Shown one piece after another: positions 10,426 through 18,914 of a stretch of 64,000 nt of DNA (positions within the stretch are counted from its first letter, which is position 1; each line of letters opens with the position of its first letter). Location: NCBI GenBank assembly GCA_003116975.1, contig BGKB01000102.1, forward strand, positions 1 through 64,000. The letters are read 5' to 3'. Under the pieces are notes generated by a model, which was given only the letters and a program-made list of their open reading frames with translations, was not told the origin of the DNA and made no database searches. Source of the DNA: Aurantiochytrium sp. KH105 (Eukaryota > Sar > Bigyra > Thraustochytrida > Thraustochytriidae). The translations under genes and the position numbers were made by a program.

Positions 10426-11661
10426 TTACTCAAGAGGGTAGCTCCGTGCCATGGCAGCGATGGAAGCGCATGTGTCCAAAGGGATTTCAATTGCTGCTTG
10501 TGGCATGATCTCGCTGCCATGGATGGCACCCATGTTCTGCTTGCAGGTGGCACGAACGCCGTTACGCGCAAGACGACGATAAAAAAGAATGCCCTCGTCA
10601 CGAAGAGGATCAAATTCTTCCACCTGAATCACCGTGCGCGGGAACTGCGCAAGGTCCTCATCTGTGGCAAAGACCGGCCAAGCCAAGGGGTCTTTGGCCT
10701 TGAAGGCCTCGAGATTGTAGCCCATCGCTGCGCTTGTCGTCGGCGTCATGTACAGGAAAATGTTGTTGTTCTCGCTGTCCAAGTGACTCGTTCCGAGAAT
10801 GCCATTGTTTTTGACGTCTTGCGGCCATTGACCAGCAATGTAAGGACACATGGAGTAAATTCCGTGTTGGACGAGGTCTCGCTCGCCCTCGCGGATCGCC
10901 TTGATAGCGACCGCAAGGGCAAGATTTCCTCCGCCGCTCTCTCCGGCGACCATGATGCGATCGTCGACACCGAGATCCTCCTTGTTGTCGTGGACCCACT
11001 TGAGCGCACTGTAGCAGTCGTTTAGACCCGCGGGGAACGGCGCTACTTCGGGGTTCGACGCGGTGGGCACCTCGCAGTTGCGAAAGTCAGGTACCACGAC
11101 CACGACGCCCTCACGCGCGAGCATGCGCGCGATGGTCTGGTACGAGGGGTCGAACGCGCTATTTGAAGCCATACCTCCCCCGTGCATGTAGATAACGCAG
11201 GGCAGGGGACGATCTGCGGCTCGCTCGGCCTCGGGCTCGACGATGGAAAGCTTGATGGAGTTCCCGTCGGGCTGCGAGACGATTTCGCGCGTCGAGACGC
11301 TGACCCCGTCATCGCGCGCGACCGCGAGGGCTTCTTCCGAGATCACGGGCGGCTCTTCCTTGCCCAGGAACTCGACCAGCTTGAGAATGTCCTTGCCGCG
11401 TTTCTCGACAAGCTGCTCGCGGCGCGTAAAGTCGTGGTCATCGTCCAGCATGAAGATGGCCGCCAAAACGTACGCCCTCATGAAGCTCCTCTTGAACCGC
11501 TCGTCAATGTCCGGATGGCTCTGGAGCTTGTCCCAACTCGCGTCGATGCGCGCGCGCATCTTGGCGTCCTGGTCGCCCATCTCTGGGTCCCGGCCCGCCG
11601 CCGCCGTTGCCGCCGCCGCGCCGCCCTTGCTCTGGTCTCGCCGCGAGAGCCACCTGAGCAT
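10426..11661 (-). CDS. Alpha/beta hydrolase (hormone-sensitive lipase/esterase family)
   Basis: Predicted serine esterase or lipase, 411 residues from the ATG at 11661. It has the family's oxyanion-hole motif HGGG (160-163) and the nucleophile elbow GESGG with Ser242. The likely acid is Asp351 (EFDPLRDEG) and the likely base His381 (AIHGSE). This is the full triad in the order of the HSL/alpha-beta hydrolase-3 group. Residues 1-110 form a helical N-terminal cap region with no signal peptide, so a cytosolic location is likely. The frame continues upstream to a TTG at 11793, but no ATG occurs there, so the shorter form was chosen. The substrate (acyl ester or lactone) cannot be told from sequence. 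Confidence 0.88.
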   Translation of the reverse strand: MLRWLSRRDQSKGGAAAATAAAGRDPEMGDQDAKMRARIDASWDKLQSHPDIDERFKRSFMRAYVLAAIFMLDDDHDFTRREQLVEKRGKDILKLVEFLGKEEPPVISEEALAVARDDGVSVSTREIVSQPDGNSIKLSIVEPEAERAADRPLPCVIYMHGGGMASNSAFDPSYQTIARMLAREGVVVVVPDFRNCEVPTASNPEVAPFPAGLNDCYSALKWVHDNKEDLGVDDRIMVAGESGGGNLALAVAIKAIREGERDLVQHGIYSMCPYIAGQWPQDVKNNGILGTSHLDSENNNIFLYMTPTTSAAMGYNLEAFKAKDPLAWPVFATDEDLAQFPRTVIQVEEFDPLRDEGILFYRRLARNGVRATCKQNMGAIHGSEIMPQAAIEIPLDTCASIAAMARSYPLE

Positions 11662-12472
11662 GGAGGATTCGCCCGCGCCGCTGCTGGACTTGACTGTGAG
11701 TGCGTTTCTGCGAGCACGCCACTGCGCGTTCGAGTTATGATGCGCGGCGAAATCTTCGTCGCAGCGATCTTCATCGCCCTGCTGCCGGTCCAAAAGAGAA
11801 GCTGGCGCGTGCCGCGGTCCGACCGTCGTCTTCTTTTGCGGGCCAAGATCTTTTCACCTTTCTTCATCACTTCGCACACCCCGCGTTGCGCAAACGAAGC
11901 AGACTTCCGCGGATTTCATGCCTGCAACACGCAAACGAAGAGCATCATGATCGAGCGCGCGCAGGCGACAGCGGGGAGGATGGGGTCCTTCTCCGCCTCA
12001 GACGACGATAGTACTATACATCCAAGTCAATCGGGGCCGAAGAGATGGATGGATCCTCGGCCTATACTTCCCTTCCGAGTCCGTGAGGTGCCACTGCCAC
12101 AAACACTGCCGCAGAGCTCACGATCACGCGCCGCGGCGCACCCCAGTCGGCCCGGATTAATTTAAGCCGAAAGCTGCGAGCAGATTCAGCTCATGCAAGA
12201 GGCGTCGCCCTTCCAGGACCCAGGCTATGCTTCTAGGAACTCCGCAATCCAGGGTGCGGGAGTGACATCAACACAGAAACGCGTGCTCTTCGAGCGGTAG
12301 ACGACACTTCGATATATGACAAGATTGCCGAAGTGGTGAGTGATCCAGAAAATCTGATTGAACCTACGCGTAGCTTCTCCCGGACTTGAAGCCGGCGTGG
12401 ATCCATCAAGGGCGCCAGAAAGCAACGATTCTGAAGCTTGCCGAGTCTTCAGCAAGGGCACTGCTGATTAAG
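11662..12472. other. Spacer upstream of the esterase gene
   Basis: About 0.8 kb containing the 5' flank of the esterase (-) and the flank of the doubtful frame that follows. The open frame on the minus strand up to 11793 lacks an ATG and is probably 5' UTR. Nothing else is recognised. Confidence 0.45.
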
Positions 12473-13247
12473 ATGAAAATGGACTTCCAAGCAGCAACAC
12501 AGGTCGCAAGTTCCAGTGAACTCGATGGCTCTCATCCTTTTCCGGAGGCAGCTTCTCGCGGGGCAACATTGAGAACCAAGCATGACGCGAAGGGTTCCCA
12601 GCCGGCCGAATGTCTAGAAAACGACTCTGACGACAGTGCTTTCGATGATGATAATGTCGGACATGGTGGTCGTGGTGGTTATTATGCTGACGCCGCAGAA
12701 ATCGGTGTTGTCGAAAAAGGCCGGAATTTCCGCGAAACTTTGGCCCGAGGATGCGAGCTTCACGTCGATGCAGTAAAGTACCTCAGGCTTCTTGCCAGTG
12801 AAGATGGCGAGTACGAGTACCTTCGGGCACTCAAGGGAGTGTTTACAGGAGAATCCAATGCGAGGGTCTGCACGGCACGCCTCGCAATCACAGGATAGCG
12901 ACAATGAAGACATGCACTCCATGAACTCAAGTGATGAGGCTCTTTCGGATTCCAAACATTCAAATGCTGAAGTGCGTGCTACTCGTCCAAGTATGGCTCG
13001 AGAATCAGGCAACTCGTCAAACGCGGAGACGTCCGGCACCGACACCACTCGAGGTGGAGGAGGTAGAGTTTCTGCTTCTGCATCGTCAGACGCATCAATC
13101 AGCACACTGAGGAGTGCCAGAACGCCTAGCACAACGAATTCGACTATCAAGCGAAAGGAAAGGGATGCTGGAAAGCAGAATGCCGTGGACTTGACGGGAA
13201 AAGCTGTATCAGATATCGTCGAAAATGTTTTGATGATGAAGGCATAA
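12473..13247 (+). CDS. Doubtful hypothetical protein in two overlapping frames
   Basis: Two plus-strand frames overlap here. The first (ATG 12473 to stop 12898, 141 residues) has an Asp/Ser-rich middle and a charged segment rich in Glu, Tyr and Leu. The second (from ATG 12804 to stop 13247, 147 residues) is Ser/Asp/Thr-rich and ends with a basic KRKERD patch and a short helix-like tail. Together they could be one gene with a short intron or a frameshift around 12800-12900, but I could not find a splice pair that joins the frames convincingly. No domain is recognised. The base composition is more AT-rich than that of neighbouring genes. A minus-strand frame (12614-13150) covers the same region and has no ATG start. 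It may be a real spliced gene, a decayed one or chance. Confidence 0.3.
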
Positions 13248-13689
13248 GATCCAGACCTAAAAGCTGAAGCACTTTAGCAAGCGAAGAGCAGTACAGAACG
13301 TAAAAGAAAAGCAGCGGAGCGAGAAGAATAAATGGCCAAACTTGAGAAAGAGGTGAAGCGTCATAAGCTGAATGCCCACTGCCGGTATCGGTTTCAGATT
13401 TTGGACTCATCTTTTTCTAACACGACGAATAGCTGTATTTCATACTTATAAAAATGGTTTGCAATCATCTAATCTTTTTTTGCACTGAGCTGTTCCCCCT
13501 GGAGCCTAAGCGGCAGAGAATGCTGCTACTGGCGTCCAAGTCTAGCCCAGCACATGCCTGTCAGTCAGTCCGTCTGCCTGTCGAGCCACCTTGCCCGCGG
13601 CAGCTCGTCGGTGCCGGCATCCAGAAAGGATTTTTTCCCCTTTCCTCTGCCTCTTCAGCCTTTTCAGAGCGACATGACGCACGAAGAAA
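13248..13689. other. Spacer
   Basis: Spacer holding the 3' flanks of the doubtful frame (+) and the EHD-like gene (-). No gene or structured RNA is recognised. Confidence 0.45.
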
Positions 13690-15300
13690 CTAGCGGCGCG
13701 CGGCAATCGCAGGCTGTGCCTCGCGCCGCAACGCAGGAACCTGGTTCTCGACAATGTCGTCAATGGCCTGCAGACCCCTCGCGCTTACCCGAGGGAGATT
13801 TGCAATACCCAAGGTTTGCAAAGCAGACTTGACGTGCGGGCGCACACGGATCCAAAGACTCTCCACGAACTGGTCACGATCCGCCAGCTCCTTGACAAAC
13901 ACGCGACGAAAGAGATCATCCAAGTACGCATCATCGGTCATCCGGGCCGCCTTGCGCTGCAGCAAGTGGTTCCCGTAAAGATAAACACCAGCCGCGCCTG
14001 CCAAGCTTGATGCTGAAAGTGTAAGCGAGAAACCCCAAATGCCAGGCGCCAGATAAATGGCGGCCAGCGAAACGAGATTTCCGCCTACGCCCACGCCAAT
14101 GGACGTGAGAACGCTCTTGCGCTTCTCCGACTGATACTCGGCCCGGATGAGCTCCACCATCTCCATGTGCATACGAAGCAAACGGCCCGAGTCGTAGAGG
14201 TGGGTAATCATGTTGTCAATACGCCGGTCTGGGGCTCGCAAAACTTCGTCGATCACATCTTGACGAGTTGCCTCGAGATCCTGAAGAGAGCTCTTCCAGC
14301 TCAGCTCTGGGTTAACGGTGTTGAATTCGACCTGTTCCCGATGCTGATCCTGAAACTTGAACGAGCGCCCAGCGTTGCCCTTGTCGGTCGTCACTGGCGT
14401 GTACATGGTGTAGATGCGCGGCAAGTCCTTGCGAGGGATCACCTTGCTCAAGTTCCAGCAGAGCGAGCCGTAGGCGCGCGCAAAGTCGTGAATCTTCTTG
14501 AATTGGTCCACCTTGTTAAGCACAATGTGCAACTTGTGGTCCATGCCCGCCAGCGAATTGGTGAGCACGGACAGTGTTTCGCCCGTCGTACCTGGCTTAT
14601 CCGGATCGAAAAACAAGAGAATCACGTCGGCACGCTCAGCAAACCATCGCGTAACACCCTCAAAGTCATAACCACGATCGCTGCGACTTTTGTCTGTAAT
14701 GTAGGAAATACTGTCAGCAGGACTATCAATCATGCCGGGACTATCGACGAGCATGAGGTCATTGATGCGCAAATCCGAACGGATCTTGAGGTGCGTGTGG
14801 TGGATAAGATTTGGTCCAAAGGTGCGAAGGCCAGAAAACCCCATGTCCGGGCTGCCGACCAGCGTTGGGCCGTCCTGATCCATGTCCTCCGATCCGGGAA
14901 CGATGATGGTAAAACCGTCATCGGTGGGTGCTACGCCGGTGTTTTGCACGCGACGTTCGAGCACGTGGTTGATAAAGGACGACTTGCCGCTCGAGTGGTT
15001 ACCCAAGAGGAAGACGAAGGGCAGGGGCGTGCGTGCCATGTTAGTTTCCAAAGGGCCATTAAACTGTTCGTTCAAGGGACCGAGCACGCGCCGCACCATG
15101 TCCTCCGTCTTGCGGTTCACGTGCAGCGTCAGCGAGCTCTTGCCGTCGTGGCTGGTGCCATCCTGAGGCTCTTCATCCTCGGAGCTCGATCCGCGCCATA
15201 GCCTATACGCGCGCGTCTGCTGCGTGCCAACGATCGCCGTGCGAAAGCGTGTCGCCGCTCCCGCCGCCGAGCGTCCGCCGCGCCCCGCCGCGGAAAGCAT
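13690..15300 (-). CDS. EHD-like dynamin-family GTPase, probably mitochondrial, with membrane hairpin
   Basis: Predicted membrane-remodelling GTPase of 536 residues. The N-terminal 35 residues are Arg/Ala/Ser-rich and lack acidic residues, like a mitochondrial presequence. The G domain has a P-loop GNHSSGKSS (100-108), switch motif DSPGM (186-190) and NKVD (262-265). The stretch RGYDFEGVTRWFAERAD followed by a hydrophobic strand and FDPDKPG closely resembles the EHD/sarcalumenin G domain rather than classical dynamin. Two hydrophobic segments at about 397-445 could form a membrane hairpin. There is no C-terminal EH domain or EF-hand. The listed frame begins with a GTG at 15306; the true ATG is at 15300. 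The family call is good; the organelle is inferred from the N-terminus only. Confidence 0.85.
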   Translation of the reverse strand: MLSAAGRGGRSAAGAATRFRTAIVGTQQTRAYRLWRGSSSEDEEPQDGTSHDGKSSLTLHVNRKTEDMVRRVLGPLNEQFNGPLETNMARTPLPFVFLLGNHSSGKSSFINHVLERRVQNTGVAPTDDGFTIIVPGSEDMDQDGPTLVGSPDMGFSGLRTFGPNLIHHTHLKIRSDLRINDLMLVDSPGMIDSPADSISYITDKSRSDRGYDFEGVTRWFAERADVILLFFDPDKPGTTGETLSVLTNSLAGMDHKLHIVLNKVDQFKKIHDFARAYGSLCWNLSKVIPRKDLPRIYTMYTPVTTDKGNAGRSFKFQDQHREQVEFNTVNPELSWKSSLQDLEATRQDVIDEVLRAPDRRIDNMITHLYDSGRLLRMHMEMVELIRAEYQSEKRKSVLTSIGVGVGGNLVSLAAIYLAPGIWGFSLTLSASSLAGAAGVYLYGNHLLQRKAARMTDDAYLDDLFRRVFVKELADRDQFVESLWIRVRPHVKSALQTLGIANLPRVSARGLQAIDDIVENQVPALRREAQPAIAARR

Positions 15301-15537
15301 CGTCACAAGATACGGACGGCCCTGCCACGTGTTTGGTTTGCACGTAGTAGGGCTGGTGGTACTCTCTACCCAATGAATCGATCAATCAGCGCAATGACCA
15401 CGAGGATTCGTAGTGTACGACACCCAGAGAGATAGGAAGCGAGCCTACCGTCTCTGATCGAGCTGCTTTGCTCGGCAGCTGGGACAAAAGCTTGTGAACT
15501 GGAAAATCAACACAAATTACTATCTCACTGAAAGGCT
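15301..15537. promoter_or_regulatory. 5' flank of the EHD-like gene
   Basis: Short spacer between the NAGLU stop and the start of the EHD-like gene, both on the minus strand. It presumably contains the promoter of the latter and the 3' UTR of the former. No motif stands out. Confidence 0.35.
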
Positions 15538-18141
15538 TTACGACAAAGGAGGAGTATTAGCAGCAGTATTTTGCAACGGCGAGGTGGCATCCATACGCAA
15601 CAGCGAGGCGGCGTCCATGCGCAGCAGCGAGGCAGCATCCATGGTCTCCAGCTCCTTGAGAAGGGCAAGCACCTGCTCTGGACTTGTCGGTGCTGCAAGA
15701 GACGAAAGGTGGGGTGCTTTCTGCACAAAATCGTCAACAATCTTGGCAAATTCGACGCGCATGCCCCGGCCCTTGCCATTTTCTCCGCGCAGCAGCGCTT
15801 GAAGAAAAGCTTGCCATCGTGGAATGTACACATGGCGCGCGAGATCGCCCGTGAGCCGCGAAGCATAGCCATCCAAAAGAGCCGTGTGTCTGGACCAGCG
15901 CGTGAAGAGCTCGCGTAAATCTGCAAGTTCTCCAGGACCTGCCAGGGCGTCATCGACGCTATCTGAGCTGCGCGCCCACATCCAATGTGAGTCAAGCAGG
16001 TCAGCCATGCGTTTCGAAAGAGTGGTGAGCCATCGCGCAAACGTCTCCAGTCTTGCAAAGTCAGCCTCCTCATAGATTCCGTGCTTGTAAAGGTGCCCAA
16101 TGTGTGTCGAAACCACGAGAGCTTTGTCGCAGATGGACTGACGCGCAAGGTCCACCAAATCATAAGAGAGCACACTGTGCGCTGCCTCGTTCGGGAGACT
16201 CTTCATAGCGGTGCGCGCCAACATGGACGTGCAGGTCCGCAGCTTGGCCGGAGCGTATGCAATTGCGGTAGGTTGAAACCCGCTGTGTCGCATATAGATT
16301 GCAGGTCTGAGCTCAAGAACGCACTTTGTGTTGCCCCAGCCTACAAGATGCTGCGGACGACTGTATGCACTCTGGAAGGCGCACACCCAAGCATCGGCGG
16401 CAAGGTTGCGAACTTCCTCGCTATCGGGACGGACGCCGAGACGATAGCGCGCGGCAGCCCACATCCGGACCCACTGCTCCACCGGCTCGGCGTTAGCATG
16501 AACCCAGGCCAGATCGAGGACCTGATGGTAGGCAATTTCATTCTGTTCAATTCCTTCCATCGCGAGACCTATGCCCTGAACCCTGCCGGTACGAACCGCG
16601 GCGTGTATTGACTCTTTGACGTGTCGCATCTCACCCGCAAGACCCTTGCCACCACCAAAATTGTGCAAATACGTCCAGACGAGACGGGCGTCCTGGAGAA
16701 CGGGCCGAAGACGCTCCCATTGCGGTCTCTTTTCGCCGTGCAAATCAAGATAAAGAACTCGATCCCGCGGGACAGCATCCAAAAACGCCTTTGCTTTGGA
16801 CAGTGGCCAATCAGAGTCTCCGTGCGCCAAGAACCACATTTGCACCACAAAGATAGCTTGTGCGTCAGTGTCGCGCACAGGCTCAAAAACGGCGCGAAAT
16901 GCCCCGCTCACACTCGAAAGGTCTCCCGAGCTCATCTCGTTGTACAAGTCGCAAGAGTAAAAATGCACCGGGAGACGCTCAAGCTCTGTGGCGTATTCCG
17001 CGTGCTGCGCCTCCATAAAACGAGTGGAAATCTCTTTCACCAGAGGATCGTCAGGTCGCAAGCGCTGCAAGCCCGAGTACCGCGGCGAGGTGAAGCCTGA
17101 CCAGAATGAGGTCATTTCACTCGCGCTACTCAAGAGAGCAACTTGCTCGGGGACGTACAAGTTGAAGGCCGGGAGAATTGGAGCAATGCCCAAGTCAATC
17201 ATGCGCGCAAGAATCTGATGTTGGAGTTGCAGTTGCGCGGCGAGCAGCGCGTCCGAGACGGGCGTTCCGACTCCCTGGATGTTGCCCATTCGCTGCCATG
17301 AAAAGTATGCAGTACCAGTGAAAAACGCTTCGCGATCGAACTTGCGCTCGGGCCCAAGCAAATCACGATACACGCGCTCCCAGAGTATTTCCTGGCCCAG
17401 GTGCGCCAATGCCAAGTTAACACCATGGAGGGCCATCCAATCCAGCTCATCCTCCCAGCGGCTCCAGCCCCACGTCGACATGCTGTAGCTCCAAGTCACC
17501 TGATTGAGGTAGTATCTCCAGGGCACGCGTGCCCGAAAACGGCCGCTTCGAACGTGCAAATTACCGAGACACGAATAGCTTGGTGGAAATTTCTCTCCGC
17601 GAGACGCCCATGAGAGAAGCTCCACGCCACAGTCGCGACGGTACATATCGCCAAGGCCATACGAGAGCGCGCTGAGACTGGTGCCATGGATTGCGATGCG
17701 CGAAGACGTCCGCGACTGACGAAACTCAAACCAGTCCTCGTCCGTCCCGGATTCAGCATCTTGCGGGTCTTCGAGCACAAAATGTATCAGCGCTGCATCT
17801 TCGACAGGAAGTCTTCGTTTGGCCAGGGCGATCAAGCCGCTTACGTCCCGATTTCCATCATGACGAAGACGTGCCGTTAACGTGTCCTGAATCTGCGACA
17901 CGACGATAGGGCTCGCCTCGATCACGGGCATCCCAAACAACCTCGCCACGACCATGAAAGCACCGGCGACCGCGAGCAGAGACACCGCCGCCCGTCTTTT
18001 GCCGTTCGCACGCACCCACTGCAAGCTCGCCCGCCCGAAGCGGTCGGCACGAGCTCTCGCCAACCGCATCTCGCGTCTCCAGTTCTGTTTCCGCGGCTTC
18101 ATCTTCCCTCCTTGACCACCCCGCTCAAAAGAAGAGGACAT
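15538..18141 (-). CDS. NAGLU: Alpha-N-acetylglucosaminidase (NAGLU, GH89)
   Basis: Glycoside hydrolase of family 89, which removes terminal alpha-linked N-acetylglucosamine, in animals from heparan sulfate in the lysosome. The protein has 867 residues from the ATG at 18141 (a TTG precedes it). A basic N-terminus and a hydrophobic segment (about 51-69) look like a type II signal anchor. The catalytic region shows the family blocks: NQVTWSYSMSTWGWSRWEDE (213-232), QEILWERVY (250-258), LYNEMSSG with Glu402, LHNFGGGKG (492-500) and GLAMEGIEQNE with Glu529. The two Glu residues align with the human catalytic pair. The C-terminus carries 8-residue repeats (MDAASLLR). It is longer than the human enzyme (743 residues) because of the N-terminal anchor and the tail. 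Confidence 0.93.
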   Translation of the reverse strand: MSSSFERGGQGGKMKPRKQNWRREMRLARARADRFGRASLQWVRANGKRRAAVSLLAVAGAFMVVARLFGMPVIEASPIVVSQIQDTLTARLRHDGNRDVSGLIALAKRRLPVEDAALIHFVLEDPQDAESGTDEDWFEFRQSRTSSRIAIHGTSLSALSYGLGDMYRRDCGVELLSWASRGEKFPPSYSCLGNLHVRSGRFRARVPWRYYLNQVTWSYSMSTWGWSRWEDELDWMALHGVNLALAHLGQEILWERVYRDLLGPERKFDREAFFTGTAYFSWQRMGNIQGVGTPVSDALLAAQLQLQHQILARMIDLGIAPILPAFNLYVPEQVALLSSASEMTSFWSGFTSPRYSGLQRLRPDDPLVKEISTRFMEAQHAEYATELERLPVHFYSCDLYNEMSSGDLSSVSGAFRAVFEPVRDTDAQAIFVVQMWFLAHGDSDWPLSKAKAFLDAVPRDRVLYLDLHGEKRPQWERLRPVLQDARLVWTYLHNFGGGKGLAGEMRHVKESIHAAVRTGRVQGIGLAMEGIEQNEIAYHQVLDLAWVHANAEPVEQWVRMWAAARYRLGVRPDSEEVRNLAADAWVCAFQSAYSRPQHLVGWGNTKCVLELRPAIYMRHSGFQPTAIAYAPAKLRTCTSMLARTAMKSLPNEAAHSVLSYDLVDLARQSICDKALVVSTHIGHLYKHGIYEEADFARLETFARWLTTLSKRMADLLDSHWMWARSSDSVDDALAGPGELADLRELFTRWSRHTALLDGYASRLTGDLARHVYIPRWQAFLQALLRGENGKGRGMRVEFAKIVDDFVQKAPHLSSLAAPTSPEQVLALLKELETMDAASLLRMDAASLLRMDATSPLQNTAANTPPLS
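15585..15645. repeat. 24-nt coding tandem repeat in NAGLU C-terminus
   Basis: Near-identical 24-nt units encode MDAASLLR, MDAASLLR and MDATSPLQ at the end of the NAGLU frame. This looks like recent slippage duplication and is likely to vary in copy number between strains. Confidence 0.8.
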
Positions 18142-18335
18142 CAAGTTTGCGTCTACCGTCTCCGTCTCCGTCCCCGTCTACGTCTCCGTCTCCGTCTCCG
18201 TCTCCGTCGCGGTCTGCGTCGCTCCCGCCGCTGCCCCGCGCGAGTCGCGGGGGCAGGCTGTCTTCGATCGGTTTCTGCTCTCTTGGAGACGGCGCCGCAA
18301 CCATAACAAGAAGCAGAGGAAAAAAAAAAAAGGCC
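18142..18335. other. 5' flank of NAGLU with CCGTCT repeats
   Basis: Spacer between NAGLU and the tRNA gene. It contains a (CCGTCT)n-like run at about 18157-18215 immediately upstream of the NAGLU ATG. Confidence 0.6.
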
Positions 18336-18343
18336 AAAAAAAA
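18336..18343 (-). terminator. Pol III terminator of tRNA-Ser
   Basis: A run of eight T on the minus strand starts two bases after the tRNA discriminator base, as expected for RNA polymerase III termination. A second, longer T run follows. Confidence 0.85.
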
Positions 18344-18345
18344 GT

Positions 18346-18455
18346 CGAGATGAGCAGGGTTCGAACCTGCGAGGGCGAACCCATTGGATACCCGGTAGGC
18401 GCCGTTAGACGGCCTACTTCAAGTCCAACCCGTTAGACCACTCCGGCATCATCCC
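18346..18455 (-). tRNA. tRNA-Ser(UGA) with 28-nt intron
   Basis: A class II tRNA folds on the minus strand. The acceptor stem GGGATGA pairs with TCATCTC, followed by discriminator G. The D stem is CCG/CGG, the anticodon stem TTGGA/TCCAA, the variable arm a GGG-TTCG-CCC hairpin, and the T arm GCAGG-TTCGAAC-CCTGC. The anticodon TGA occupies 18419-18421 and reads UCA/UCN serine codons. A 28-nt intron (18390-18417) interrupts the anticodon loop one base 3' of the anticodon, the standard position for nuclear tRNA introns. The mature length is 82 nt, normal for tRNA-Ser. A-box-like (TGCCGGAGTGG) and B-box (GGTTCGAACCC) promoter elements are present. Confidence 0.93.
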
Positions 18456-18914
18456 AGTACGAAACACGGAACAAGGGGATCGCAACCTTGTTGATAAAGG
18501 GGCCGGTCGCAGGCGTCTGGTGGTGCCGTACTGGCTGAGGAGAGAAAGATGGGGCTGGGGGAACGTGGCGAGGGATGCCAGGGCGGGGGGATGGGACGCA
18601 TGAGAATCGCGAGGATGCTGCAAGAGTGTAGAAAGAGGTTGGTTCTTTGGAAAATGAAAGTCGCCATGTGGATATAGTAGTTCTGGGCAAGAAGGGATTT
18701 CGGGGGAGAAATTGATGCGATCTATTTGGCAAATGGAAGGAAGATGATAAGGCTTTCTCCCCGGAAATACAAGCATATACACTCACTGTGAGTTCGTCAG
18801 GACCTGTGCGGCGAGACGAAAATTACAATGATTGTTGATTCCTTTGACGTGAATGTATGAGTCGAGAAAGATCATGGAATAAGGTCAACAGAGAGGAAAG
18901 ATTGGGTTTTCCAT
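18456..18914. other. Spacer between tRNA-Ser and USP gene
   Basis: About 460 bases holding the 5' flank of the tRNA and the 3' flank of the USP gene, both on the minus strand. No gene is recognised. Confidence 0.45.

Noticed and set aside
12614..13150. Minus-strand frame of 178 codons opposite the doubtful hypothetical
   Set aside because: Starts at TTG, ends in Ile/Thr homopolymer runs, no domain. Not enough to prefer it over the plus-strand frames.
14167..15201. Plus-strand frame of 344 codons
   Set aside because: It is the antisense shadow of the EHD-like GTPase gene, which has clear GTPase motifs on the other strand.
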